This document shows, piece by piece, positions 21,911-33,927 of a stretch of DNA of 64,000 nucleotides. The notes beneath the pieces were generated by a model that was not told the origin of the DNA, made no database searches, and worked only from the letters and a program-made list of their open reading frames with translations. How positions within the stretch are numbered: position 1 is the stretch's first letter; each line of letters opens with the position of its first letter. The DNA lies in contig OY970828.1 in NCBI GenBank assembly GCA_963853835.1, positions 63,728,861-63,792,860 on the forward strand. Reading direction: 5' to 3'. The DNA comes from Calendula officinalis (taxonomy: Eukaryota; Streptophyta; Magnoliopsida; Asterales; Asteraceae). A program made the translations under genes and the position numbers.

Positions 21911-22527
21911 ATTAGAATTCTAATCGATTAACTAGAAAACTAAAATGAAACTACAGTCTCTTAGAGTGGGCGTAAGGGTAAGGTCAGATAGTGCGTCCTC
22001 CCTTGAGTCCCAATGTCTTGTACGCGTCATCCCACTTACAAGTGTTCGAACGCGACACGTCCCCTCCGCTCAAAGGTCGTCCAGGCGATCATCACCGGAT
22101 GTTTAATTTTCAAAGGGAAGGAGTTTTTTCAAAAAGAAATGATTTGGTCGCCTGCTTATGTGGGTTTGGTCGGGATTTATAATGTGATTAGTCCAGCTGA
22201 TGTGACGCTAATATTTCAGGGAGTGATCACCTCTTATGCATAGTCTTATGGGCTTTAAATTTTGAATTGGTGCATTCCCATACACTAGTAATGGTCCAAA
22301 GGTAGTGGGCCTGCAACACAACTTCGAGAAACATTATATCGATTGGTTTAAATGGTTAAACTTGAGAAACATTTTATCGATTGGTTTAAATGGTTAAACT
22401 TAAAACGGTGTTGACGACTTTACAGAGCGTGGGCTCCAGTAAACTCTCAACTATTTTAATTATTTTAAAATTTAATTCGGCTTCCAAAAGCCCATTTTCC
22501 TTTCTGCTTAAGTTTATGGTAGACTAA
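21911..22527. other. Intergenic segment
   Basis: Includes a GC-richer block (about 21965-22240) that I cannot assign, and a 38-bp tandem duplication (22326-22401). No coding frame has recognisable content. Confidence 0.5.
22326..22401. repeat. Two-copy 38-bp tandem repeat
   Basis: The unit starts GAGAAACATT and ends GGTTAAACTT. The copies differ at one base (TATATCG versus TTTATCG). Confidence 0.8.
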
Positions 22528-23296
22528 GGTGTTGTTTGTTTTTTAAGAGGAAAAACGTTTGCAGTCTGCGGATTACATCTGCAGATAAGATGTGGACCAA
22601 ATTTCTACAGTTTATAAGAAAAAGACCGTTTGTTTTTCAATGTCTGCAGACTAAATATTTTATTAGTGGCGGTATTGGTAGTGGTGGTGGTTATGGTGGT
22701 GGCGGTGGGTGGTGGCGGCGGCGGCAGGTGGTGGCGGCGGCAGGTGGTGGATATGGTGGTGGTGGCGGGTGGCGGTAGATGGATGTAGGTGGTGGTGGTG
22801 GCGGTAGGTGGTGGCGGGTGGTGGAAGTAGGTGGTGGAGGTGGTGGCGGTATGAGGTGACCGGTGGTGGTGGCGGCGGGTGGCGGCGGTGGATGTAGGTG
22901 GTGGTGGTGGTGGAGGTAGGTGGTGGTGGTGGTGGGTGGTGGAGGTGGTGGCGGTATGTGGTGGCAGGTGGTGATGGTTGCGGTGGTAGGTGGTGGTGGG
23001 TGGTGGTGGCGGCGGGTGGCGGTGGCGGCGGGTGGTGGTGGTGGCGAGTGGTGGTGGGTAGGGGCGGCAGTATGGGTGGTAGTGGTAGTGGTGGTGAATA
23101 AACTCTTTTTTTAGGTTTAGGTAAAATGTCTTCCAAGTTTAGAAGACTTTGGTCCAAGTCTTCCCACAACAGACCTCAAAAAGAGTTTTCATCATCTTCT
23201 GACTTCCAAAAAACAAACGCTCTTTTTTTTAAAATGTCTTCCCGCCTACAGACATAAGACCCCAAAAAGACTTTTTGCCAAAAAACAAACACCACC
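22528..23296. mobile_element. PIF/Harbinger-like non-autonomous element
   Basis: The left end GGTGTTGTTTGTTTTTT and the right end read on - (GGTGGTGTTTGTTTTTT) are inverted repeats. The flanks are TAA at 22525-22527 and 23297-23299, the classic 3-bp PIF/Harbinger target duplication. Subterminal CTGCAGA words occur near the left end. About 55% of the interior is a GGN microsatellite (22672-23098). It shares its ends with the larger element at 33291-39549. Confidence 0.75.
22672..23098. repeat. GGT/GGC trinucleotide-rich microsatellite
   Basis: Irregular GGT, GGC and GTA triplets over more than 400 bp. It generates long Gly/Trp/Val or Pro/His reading frames on both strands that are not genes. 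Confidence 0.9.
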
Positions 23297-23299
23297 TAA

Positions 23300-24510
23300 A
23301 TTATAAATACCGAAATTCAGGTTGGTAAATTATTTTATCAAATGTATCATTTATATTATAAACGAACATTCAAATAGGTTGAATGTGCCATTTATATTAG
23401 AAAATGGTGTTTTCTCGGATTTAAGGAGAGATTTTCTTTTACAAGGGATGAAAAACAATTAAATAATATTGAAACATACATATTAAAACAGACTGCGTAG
23501 TGCATACATACATTCAAATGCACTGTTTCATTTAAACACAGATTGCATGCATACATACATCAACTCACTTTCCAACAACTAAAAATGACATTTCATAATC
23601 AATTTGAATACATGAAATTGGGTCAAAAGTCAAAGTAAATATGTAAATTGTCAAAAGTGTTTGTATTCAAAAGCGTATTGCCAAAATCGATCACCTGATG
23701 TCCTAAACTGAAAATGGGGGGTACTGGGAGTTGTATCCAAATAATTAAACACGTGATACCCTTGTCGAAACACTAATAGAAAAGACACATGTTCCTTACC
23801 CTAACGTCTACTTCTTCCCTCCGTGAATAAAGATAACGGTAATAGTCATGTGCATTGGGTTGAGTTAGGGTCTGAAAAATCAACTCCGAGTCGGACTCAT
23901 TTACATAAAGGTAACCCGAACCTAACATGTATGCTTGTATGTCTCATATAACTTAATATATTGGCGAGTCAAATAGGTTAGCGGGTCAGAATCAGGTTGG
24001 CGGGTCAAGAAAAGAAAATGGACCCAGATACAAGGCTAATATCAATACAATAAATTATAACAACAAAATAAGTTCAAATTCGGATCCATAATAAACCAGC
24101 TATTTAGCCTAAGGAATTGAAAGGTCAATATGTAGGCGGGATTAGAAGCTTTATTTATAGTATTTACATATTTTGATTAAAAGATAAAATAAAACTAAAC
24201 GGAGTTGCGTGTCGACGTGTTTATACATAAGTCAACCCAAGCCCAACCTGATTTATAAACAACTTAAACGAGTCGACTTGTTTTGTTTACCCGAACTTAT
24301 TTATGGTGAACCCAAACCTGATTATATTCGTGTCGGGTTGCGAGTCGTATCGGGAATTACCACCCCTAATATCACATGACGGAGTCTGACTGAGTCGAGT
24401 ATATTAAAATGATCATTTTTTCAAGTACGGGATACTATATTGCATCTTCAATATTTTATGATAGTATGATACCTAGTTGACCAAAGTGAAAATACTAAAA
24501 TATATTTTAG
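23300..24510. other. Intergenic region
   Basis: No gene. 23860-24370 has words such as GGGTTGAGTTAGG, CGGGTCA and TCGGGTTGCGAGTCG and ends GGGAATTACCACCCCTA, which looks like the right terminus of a hAT-type element; the left end is not clear. The rest is AT-rich unique-looking sequence. Confidence 0.5.
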
Positions 24511-25062
24511 TCTATATAAAATCATCTCCACAAATATATGGAGCTAGCACATGAAAAACCTTTGATGACATGTCCATTTCGCAACTTTCTATTGGCTATA
24601 TTTAGTGATGTGCAATGATGACTCAAAGTTATTTCTGAAATTTAATTATAGTCATCAAAATTAGCCTTTATAATTAGGGGTATAACTGTTAATTAACTTA
24701 TCCCTTAATTTGTTATTAAAGTTTGTGAATATTGTATTTTAGTTATACTATTGATTGTTTTATATCATTTAGATAATGATTAGTAGACATAAGTTACTCC
24801 TATCAACGAAATTGATCCAATGTTGGATGATATATCTGTTTAAACAAGATGTATATCAATCTGGCATTCACACAAGTTGAATGTTGCACATGATTCTTAT
24901 TCACTTTTGTCTTTCTTATTGTTCTACCTTTCTTATGGCCGTCGTCTCAAGAGTGAAGAATGAAAATGTTTGAAATTTATTTGTTGCGACTAATATGTCA
25001 ACTACACTAACTCAACAACAAATGTCATATACAAAGTTTTATTTCGTCTTATAATTTTCGAT

Positions 25063-25124
25063 ATCAATTATCAATCTATAACAATAAGTCTATTCATCAT
25101 TTTAATAATAATTGACAATATGAT
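25063..25124. repeat. Left flank copy of a 62-bp duplicated Helitron segment
   Basis: This stretch, starting ATCAATTATCAATC and ending in the target duplication ATGAT, is repeated exactly at 31159-31220, immediately before the second LTR. Confidence 0.9.
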
Positions 25125-26905
25125 TGTAACACCTCAATTTTTAAAACAAAACATTTGTCAAAACATATCATTTTATAAATAGAAGAACCGTCCCAAAATA
25201 CGGATTTACAAAAACCTTTAGTATGAAATCAGAGTATAAAGTTTCGGTGTTACAAAATATATCAAAACCAAAGCTAAGCATAAATCCGCTCTTATGTTCT
25301 TCTATTCTAGGCCCCGCATATCTCTATCCATGCGTACCTATAACTCCGATCCAGAACCTGAGTACATAGCAAAAACAACAAGGAGTACGTGAGACACAAA
25401 AATGTCTCGTGAGCTACATGGGTTTAGACCCCGATAAAACAAGCAAATTTCACATTATATATAAACATATATATATCTATGTATATATCTCATCATCATA
25501 CGTCTAGTCACCCTATTGTGACTCTATCATTCTTGCTTCCTTAGCAAGTCAATCTAGTTATTTGGAACACCTCCAAACAACCCGTCATCTCACATACTTA
25601 TTAATCGGGGATCCCCCGTCTTAATAAGCCTCATGGTAACGGCAAGAGGGAATCGCCCAATCTACCGTTACCCGACTTCTAGCCGGATCTCGTCCGGTAG
25701 CAAGCCTCCTAACACATGATGGTCCATGGGTCGATGCCCAATCCGCCCCATCCCAAGTGACCGGGGATCCCCCGAATCACCGCCACACTATCACACGTCA
25801 TAACTCCTCGAGTTATTCCATCTAAGCCCTTGGCTATTTCATAATTCACCAAACAAGTTATTCATAATATTCATAATAATATATAACTAACTCTACATAC
25901 TAATAGTCTACACAATTAATCAAATAGACCAAATCACAAGTAAGAAAACATATTTCAATGGCTATGTACTCAGTAAAGTCCACACGTACTCACCTTAGCA
26001 ATATAATGCCCCAACCGTATTATTTCCGCCGGTTTCCTTGCCCCAACAATTTGATCAACTCCAAGACTTCACCGGAAGCCTAATACAATAATCACAAGAT
26101 GATCAACATCACATACTACTACCAATGTGTCCATCTATCTCTAGATAACACCTACTAACACATTTCCCCCAATTATGGTGATTTACCAAACCCTAGGTTT
26201 AACCAACCCTTAAGATTCTTACAAATCTTAATCATACACTTGTTTCCTTTGATAATATACCATCTATTAAGTGTATACATCACTTATTTCACCATAACCC
26301 ATAACCCCAAGAGCTAGGGTTTCAAACCCATACATCCAAATACATAGATCTTAAACTACGAAGATCAAAGAGTGAAGATATACCTTTAATCTTCAACTAG
26401 AAGTGAAATCTACCAAAGATTTGTGAAGGATTCAACCCCAATCGGTCTCCAAGCTCGAAAATCGCCAAAGAAGAAGCTAGGGTTTTGATATGGCATCAAA
26501 TGAGCCAAAACCCGATTTTAATGTTCTGGTCGGAAGAGCTCGCGCCCCGCTCGCGCCGAGCTCGCGCCGCGAAGAGACGCGGGTCTGCCCACTAGTCGCC
26601 GCTTTTACCAGACTTCGCGCCAGGCTCGCGCCGCGAAGTCGACGCGAAGTCGACGCGAAGTTCTCACGTTCCAGCTCTGGTCCTTCTGTCCAACCTCGCG
26701 TTTCGCTCGCGCCAGGCTCGCGCCGCGAACCTGCCTTTGCAGCAGGGCTGCACTTTTCGGTCTAGGTTTCAACCCGGTTTCGTCCATAACTTTCTCATAC
26801 GGTCTCCAAACGACACGAAACCAATTCCTACGTTCTTTAAACGATTTATCCTTATTTATCATATTTTTATCCAATTTATTTATTTACAAATTTCGGGTCG
26901 TTACA
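25125..26905 (-). repeat. 3' LTR (left copy) of the gag-only gypsy-like element
   Basis: On the - strand it starts TGTAACGACCCGAAATTTG and ends TGAGGTGTTACA. It contains two CGGGGATCCCCCG palindromes (25606-25618 and 25762-25774) and a GC-rich block (about 26535-26735) of repeated CTCGCGCC and GCGACGCGAAG words. It belongs to the same family as the solo LTR at 58313-60561. Confidence 0.9.
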
Positions 26906-29287
26906 ACTATCTACCCCTTAAAAGGATTCCGTCCTCGGAATCGCTAAGAGTTTCATCTCACATCCTACCGAGCATTCCGCTCTCAATCACTTGTGGTCAT
27001 TACCACCAAACTTTCCTCATTCCTATTCCGTCAACATTACATATTCCCACATTCACTTAACTCTGTTAAGTCCGAACGGTCAAGACCCAACTTTAAAGAC
27101 TCATAATACCCAAACGGGTCAAAATTTCACAACTTGACCATAACACCGTCATTTTCTCGACCAATCCTTTCATCCTCATAACAATGGTATGACACAATCA
27201 TACCATTAACTAATTGATTTAAACGAATGTCAAATTCTAGCCTTGACCAAGCCGATATATCCCGACATTGGTATATCCCCACATTGTCTACCCTTTGACT
27301 TAAGCACAAAGTCAACTATACCTTAACATTTTCCCTTCTCGTTAAAGGTTTCATAAATCCTTCTTTCCTTTACAATTTACCTTTAATTTATGATTTAATT
27401 ACAGTCTTACACTCGATTCCCAATTTCATCATTGAAATCACCCAAACGGGTCAAGTCGCATAGTTTAACCATAACCCTTTTTGATTATTTCATTACCCCT
27501 CTCCCATACACACAACTAATACATTATGCTCTCATCATCGCGAGTCATTCGACTCGAAAGTCAAAACCCATCCTTTACCAAGTCAACTAATCACATGCTG
27601 ACTGATCTTGACTTTTGCCCAAAGTCAACTATACTTTTTCCAATTAACAAATTCCCTACCCTTGGGATATCATTCTCGACTTATCACTTCCGGTTACACC
27701 CATTAATGTTTCCTTAACAATCGTCCATATTTCCAAAATTCCCATCTTTTCACATTTTTCCGAGTTCTCACATTACCTTATGGTCACATCAATCCTTACC
27801 GTTTCTTGACCTTCATTCGGTCACTTATACCATTACTTAGAACCATTTCAATCATCATTGCATCACATACCATAATTTCATACCAGTTGACCATATCTTG
27901 GTCTCCAATAGCAATTGCTTTCCAAAAGTAATCTCTTACTCACATTCTAGAAGTCGTAGGCATCCTATACTCATACATGACCTAATGCAACCCGCATTTC
28001 ACACCAATTTCCCATTTACCGTAAAATCATAACAATACACGTTAACCGCATGGTTCTACATTCATCACATAAATACATAAACATTATCATATGGACATAA
28101 CAATCCATAATTTAACTATCACATCAAGATGACTGGAAAGCCTCCAATCCATCAAGATCTAAGTTGTCACAGTGATTGGAACATCTCCAATCTCAGAATG
28201 GAACCATTGGGATTCGCCCAACCGATTCCACCCCCAAATATCATAGTAGCCGGGGATCCCCCGAGCTGATCACATCCTTTCTTTCTTATCCTATCACGCA
28301 TACTTCACAAGTATGCACCTTTTCACATCACATACCTTACCACTATCTTACCCATTTAATCGTCTATTTATTCACCATGAAATTTAGCACATTTCATATA
28401 ATATTATCTTTCCATTATTATATGCCTTCCAAGGCCATCACATAATGCACATGCATTGTACCCCGCGGGTATACCGATAAAATCTCCGATTGTCATTTAC
28501 CGTTTCACTTAAACATTAATCACTCTTAACCGGTCCATTTCCTTATTACCGATTTCCAAACCTCTTATTACCACCGGGGTAACCATCAATCTATTCCTTT
28601 AACCAAAGTTCACCGGCCAACCCGGTCACCTTTGAGTCAACCAATCGACCCCGGTATACATTTGTAACCCATGATTTGGCACCCATTAGCCCAACATTCC
28701 ATGTTCCCGTCTTTCTACATCGCGATACCTTGAAATATCTATTTCCCAGTCGTAGTCTCACACACACTATGTCATATTATATCACATCATTATTATGACA
28801 CTTTGCCCATAATCGTCATCTTACCCTTAAAATCAAATCGATCATCCCTGTCACGAAACTTGTTATGGCTACCTGCCAAATTTTTTTACTCAACCATTTC
28901 TAACAATTAAATTATGCCATTCCTGACACTTACTCTTTTCCACCTATGTTACATTTATTAGTTCCAAGGCATCACTATACCTTTAATCATTCTTTTCTTT
29001 CCCATTTATATATATTAACATTACATTACTTATCCGGATTCCCGCCAAATACTCAATTTTCAATTCCAAGGTTTCTATTTCCAAATTTCCATCCTTACTA
29101 CAATTCTTACCAAAACTTAGCACTTCATGGTACTACTATCCATTTTTTGGAAGCATTTACCGTCCTTGCGGTTCATCTTTTGATACTATATAATAGCATC
29201 AACCCCTATATCCTTACTACCTGCGACACACCGAACCATAATCCTTTCTAAAAATATAATTTCCATACACATAACTAACCGGAAAGA
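26906..29287 (-). other. Non-coding internal region where pol would be expected
   Basis: The sense (-) strand is purine-rich and has only short random frames. Next to the LTR, the - strand TAAGGGGTAGATAG may be the polypurine tract. One CGGGGATCCCCCG palindrome of the LTR type is at 28251-28263. No trace of RT or integrase motifs could be recognised. Confidence 0.7.
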
Positions 29288-30948
29288 TCATTCCCCAAAA
29301 TAAATATCCACGTCATACAACTTATCTCCAATTCCTATAACCACCAATCCGTGCGACAACCCAACAGTTAAGCTATAATCACACAATATCTTGGCTTGGT
29401 GCATACCCAACCAATCCATACCGATAATCATATCAAAATTCTTTATCCTCACGGGCAATAAATCGACTTTAAACTTTTTCCCACTTAATTCTAACTCACA
29501 ATTTCTATAAACGTATTCGACCATTGAGATTCCCCACTGGCTAACTCTATTTAACCGACTTAATCTAACAATCCCGATATCACATTCAACTTTCCACCAA
29601 ATTTGTGAGACACAAACGAATAAGTAGATCCCGAATCAAATAATACATGAGTTGACAAGAAATTAATGAATAAAGTACCTGATATTACGTCGTGCGCCTT
29701 TTTTGCCTCCTCTCGAGTCAGTTGAAAGGAACGCCCCTTCACTTTAGCCGGTTCCACTTTCTTTTGAGTCGTGGTCGTCATTGGCTCGATCCCCTTTTTC
29801 GGGCACACATTGCTATAGTGTCCCATTTCATGGCACGAGTAACACTCCACCTCGGAAAACGCCTTGGATCTACAATCCCGTGCCATATGCCCCGTCTTTC
29901 CACAATTATAGCACGCCTTCGAATCTCCTCGGCACTCGCCGGCATGGTTCTTCCCGCATCTCTTGCACGGGGCAACGCTTCCTTGCTTGGAGGAATTTGA
30001 TGTGAACCTCCCCTTTTTAGAAGTTCCCGAGCCACTCTCGGCCCTCCTTTTCTCGTTCACATGGGCCCTCTCGGCATTCCTCGTCGCACTCACCTCTTCC
30101 ACGCCCCGGGCGGCACCAATGGCCTCATCGAGTGTGACCGCTCTCTTAACCTCCAATTGGTAATCCCAAGGTAGCCCACAAGCATAACGGACTACCCTCG
30201 ATCTTTCCTCAAAATAAGTTCTTGCAACAAACGGGAGCAATCCCGTGAACTCCCTTGAGTACTCCTCAACCGACCTATCACCCTTCTTTAGGTTTACAAA
30301 CCTCTCATGCATCTTCTCCAAATCCCTTTCGGGGCAAAACTTTCTCTTCAATCTCGTGGTAAAGTCATCCCATGACATCTTTTTCACCACCTCCCTTCCG
30401 AGGGTTTCGTAGACGATATCCCACCATACCATCGCATCTTCTTTCAACAATTGTGACGCATACGCCACCGTATCGGCTTCCCTACATTTGCTACTTCCGA
30501 TGACCCATTCGGTCTCTCGAATCCACCTCACAGTCACCTTCGGGTCCGAACTACCCGTGTACACGTTGGGCTTACAAGCCATAAAGGACTTAAAAGAACA
30601 ACCATCTTTTTCATCGGGCCTTGCCCTAGCATCACCACCACCAGTTGAGGACTTATCCTTTCGGGTACCACTACCCTCGACTCTATCATCCGATCTAGCT
30701 TCGGATTCACGGTCACTTCCCGATTTTTCACGGTTTCTCATAATACGGTGCACTTCTTCGGCCACCATCCCTTTGACTTGCTCAATGATAGTTTGGAGGT
30801 CCGCCATAGTCACCGGAGTCTTATCAGCTCCGACCCCCGACTCCTCATGCATCGACGGTTGACTTCCTTGTTCAACCACAACCTCAACACGGGGTACTTT
30901 ATCCCCTTGATCTTGTGGAGCCTTTCCACTTCTACGAGTATTTACCAT
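29288..30948 (-). pseudogene. Gag-protease of the gypsy-like element, frame-broken in protease
   Basis: From ATG 30948 a 462-aa frame (MVNTRRSGKAPQDQ) has a Ty3-gypsy capsid-like region (SFKSFMACKPNVYTG; WWDIVYETLGRE; DDFTTRLKRKFCPERDL). It also has a Cys/His-rich region: CKRCGKNHAGEC, a canonical CCHC knuckle CYNCGKTGHMARDC, and CYSCHEMGHYSNVC. The protease starts with FDSGSTYSFVS and the frame ends at 29560. The rest of the protease (VDLLPVRIKNFDMIIGMDWL) continues in another frame at 29524-29288, so a frameshift lies between. There is no RT downstream. Gag would form virus-like particles in the cytoplasm; the reading frame up to the protease looks intact, so it could still supply Gag. Confidence 0.85.
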
Positions 30949-31158
30949 TTTCTTTCGTTCAAGTCTATATGAAAGACACCAAACAATTTAGTACCTTGTG
31001 TACAACCCATTAGTCTCATAAGACTCAATATCCAAAATCATATCAAATTTCATCGGTCCCCTAGGTTCAACCCTAAACTTAATATAAAGTCTCAAGGTCA
31101 ACCTATGATCTCAAGGAATCTTACAATCCTAATGCTACAGTCTAAGACTAGGATGGTC
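30949..31158 (-). other. Remaining leader of the gypsy-like element
   Basis: Non-coding leader that ends abruptly at the copied flank instead of reaching a primer-binding site. Confidence 0.6.
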
Positions 31159-31220
31159 ATCAATTATCAATCTATAACAATAAGTCTATTCATCATTTTA
31201 ATAATAATTGACAATATGAT
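31159..31220. repeat. Internal copy of the 62-bp left-flank segment
   Basis: Identical to 25063-25124, including the ATGAT target copy. It lies between the leader and the right LTR, where a primer-binding site should be. Confidence 0.9.
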
Positions 31221-33001
31221 TGTAACACCTCAATTTTTAAAACAAAACATTTGCCAAAACATATCATTTTATAAATAGAAGAACCGTCCCAAAATACGGA
31301 TTTACAAAAACCTTTAGTATGAAATCAGAGTATAAAGTTTCGGTGTTACAAAATATATCAAAACCAAAGCTAAGCATAAATCCGCTCTTATGTTCTTCTA
31401 TTCTAGGCCCCGCATATCTCTATCCATGCGTACCTATAACTCCGATCCAGAACCTGAGTACATAGCAAAAACAACAAGGAGTACGTGAGACACAAAAATG
31501 TCTCGTGAGCTACATGGGTTTAGACCCCGATAAAACAAGCAAATTTCACATTATATATAAACATATATATATCTATGTATATATCTCATCATCATACGTC
31601 TAGTCACCCTATTGTGACTCTATCATTCTTGCTTCCTTAGCAAGTCAATCTAGTTATTTGGAACACCTCCAAACAACCCGTCATCTCACATACTTATTAA
31701 TCGGGGATCCCCCGTCTTAATAAGCCTCATGGTAACGGCAAGAGGGAATCGCCCAATCTACCGTTACCCGACTTCTAGCCGGATCTCGTCCGGTAGCAAG
31801 CCTCCTAACACATGATGGTCCATGGGTCGATGCCCAATCCGCCCCATCCCAAGTGACCGGGGATCCCCCGAATCACCGCCACACTATCACACGTCATAAC
31901 TCCTCGAGTTATTCCATCTAAGCCCTTGGCTATTTCATAATTCACCAAACAAGTTAGTCATAATATTCATAATAATATATAACTAACTCTACATACTAAT
32001 AGTCTACACAATTAATCAAATAGACCAAATCACAAGTAAGAAAACATATTTCAATGGCTATGTACTCAGTAAAGTCCACACGTACTCACCTTAGCAATAT
32101 AATGCCCCAACCGTATTATTTCCGCCGGTTTCCTTGCCCCAACAATTTGATCAACTCCAAGACTTCACCGGAAGCCTAATACAATAATCACAAGATGATC
32201 AACATCACATACTACTACCAATGTGTCCATCTATCTCTAGATAACACCTACTAACACATTTCCCCCAATTATGGTGATTTACCAAACCCTAGGTTTAACC
32301 AACCCTTAAGATTCTTACAAATCTTAATCATACACTTGTTTCCTTTGATAATATACCATCTATTAAGTGTATACATCACTTATTTCACCATAACCCATAA
32401 CCCCAAGAGCTAGGGTTTCAAACCCATACATCCAAATACATAGATCTTAAACTACGAAGATCAAAGAGTGAAGATATACCTTTAATCTTCAACTAGAAGT
32501 GAAATCTACCAAAGATTTGTGAAGGATTCAACCCCAATCGGTCTCCAAGCTCGAAAATCGCCAAAGAAGAAGCTAGGGTTTTGATATGGCATCAAATGAG
32601 CCAAAACCCGATTTTAATGTTCTGGTCGGAAGAGCTCGCGCCCCGCTCGCGCCGAGCTCGCGCCGCGAAGAGACGCGGGTCTGCCCACTAGTCGCCGCTT
32701 TTACCAGACTTCGCGCCAGGCTCGCGCCGCGAAGTCGACGCGAAGTCGACGCGAAGTTCTCACGTTCCAGCTCTGGTCCTTCTGTCCAACCTCGCGTTTC
32801 GCTCGCGCCAGGCTCGCGCCGCGAACCTGCCTTTGTAGCAGGGCTGCACTTTTCGGTCTAGGTTTCAACCCGGTTTCGTCCATAACTTTCTCATACGGTC
32901 TCCAAACGACACGAAACCAATTCCTACGTTCTTTAAACGATTTATCCTTATTTATCATATTTTTATCCAATTTATTTATTTACAAATTTCGGGTCGTTAC
33001 A
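31221..33001 (-). repeat. Right LTR of the gag-only gypsy-like element
   Basis: Same length as the left copy. Differences seen by eye: TTTGCC versus TTTGTC near the start, AGTTAGTC versus AGTTATTC, and CTTTGTAG versus CTTTGCAG. Palindromes at 31702-31714 and 31858-31870. Followed by the ATGAT target copy. Confidence 0.9.
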
Positions 33002-33081
33002 ATGATTTCCTAAGTTTTTTCATTATTGTGCATTTTTACTTTTTGAAATTAGCCCGCCCATCTGGCGGGCTTTGAAACTAG

Positions 33082-33149
33082 TTAGCTTATATACTTGTTC
33101 GTTGAGCTAATTTTCTTTTGAATTACAAGTCACTCTTCTATCTATTAGT
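33082..33149. other. Short spacer between the Helitron end and the nested stack
   Basis: 68 bp, no feature. Confidence 0.6.
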
Positions 33150-33419
33150 ACTTTCTCCGTTGCAAAATAAATGATACATTTTTTTTCAATTTCAAAATAA
33201 GTTAGAGTAAATTACACAGATAGTCCTTGTGGTTTACCCAAAGTTTTGGATTTGGTCCCTAAGTTCAAAAATTAGACGGATGGTCACTAAGGTGTTGTTT
33301 GTTTTTTGGCAAAAGATCTGCGTGAGATCTTTTGTCTGCACCACACAGGCCTCTCCTCTAAGCCACGCACCCCCCTTTTATCCTCCGCCTCTAGCAGACC
33401 TCCTCCGCCCAGCTCCGGC

Positions 33420-33711
33420 CTAGCCTCCTTCTCCGGCGAACTTCTTCTTCTCCAGTGAACTTCTTCTTCTCCAGCGTGCTCTCTCTCCGCCGTACTCGGT
33501 CTTCTTCTCCTATCTATCTTTCTCTTTCGCCGTCGCTCTCTCTCTCGGTCACCTCTCTGTCCACCGTCGAGCTCTCTCTCTCGTTGTTGATCTCTCTCTC
33601 TAAGATTTGTCTTTCGACGTTGATCTCTCTCTAACCTCTGTCTCGTCTTCGATCTCTCTCTCTAACCTCTGTCTCGTTATCGATCTCTCTCTCTCTAACC
33701 TCTGTCTCGTC
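33420..33711. repeat. CT-rich minisatellite (GATCTCTCTCTCTAACCTCT units)
   Basis: Units of about 28 bp containing GATCTCTCTCTCTAACC and TCTGTCTCGT, repeated at least three times before the hAT insertion and resuming after it at 39439-39475. Confidence 0.8.
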
Positions 33712-33927
33712 TAGGGGTGAACATGGTACGGTACCACACTTATTTTCATCATAACGTGTACCGTACCAACTATACTTGGTATATTAATTTAGCTACCATT
33801 ACCGTACCAACTATACTTGGTACCAATTTTTTTGGCTACCAACAATCATGGTTGGTACGAATTGCAACTGGTATATACCAAGATCACAAACTTATTGGAA
33901 TTATTACTAAAAAAACAAGACATTTTT

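Larger units (their letters stand above)
25125..33001 (-). mobile_element. Gypsy-like LTR element with gag and protease only, rearranged 5' end
   Basis: Two 1781-bp LTRs (25125-26905 and 31221-33001) bracket an internal region with a gag-protease ORF on the - strand; target duplications ATGAT lie at 25120-25124 and 33002-33006. No RT, RNase H or integrase frame exists: the 2.4 kb between the protease and the 3' LTR is non-coding. The expected primer-binding site next to the right LTR is missing and replaced by 62 bp copied from the left genomic flank. It is therefore non-autonomous and structurally rearranged, but the LTRs differ at only about three positions by eye. Confidence 0.85.
24511..33081 (+). 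mobile_element. Small non-autonomous Helitron, split by an LTR retrotransposon
   Basis: The 5' end TCTATATAAAATCATCTCC continues with AATATATGGAGCTAGCACATG, a typical plant Helitron start. The 3' end has a perfect 7-bp stem, GCCCGCC (33052-33058) and GGCGGGC (33064-33070) with loop CATCT, then TTTGAAA and the terminal CTAG (33078-33081) followed by host T. Without the insertion (25125-33001 plus one 5-bp target copy) it is about 690 bp with no Rep/helicase. The base before the 5' TC is G rather than the expected A, so the 5' boundary is less certain than the 3' end. Confidence 0.7.

Noticed and set aside
22536..23169. Long Gly/Trp/Val and Pro/His reading frames on both strands
   Set aside because: They are translations of the GGN microsatellite in several frames and have no non-repeat domain.
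26490..26874. Arg/Ala-rich frames (also at 32586-32970) repeated identically
   Set aside because: They lie in the CpG-rich block of the two LTR copies; identity reflects LTR duplication, not coding constraint.
29692..30862. + strand frames opposite the gag at 29560-30948
   Set aside because: Antisense shadows of a clear - strand gag with zinc knuckles.
33052..33081. GC-rich hairpin followed by a T-containing stretch, like a bacterial terminator
   Set aside because: The genome is a plant's, and the hairpin plus CTAG is the 3' terminus of a Helitron.
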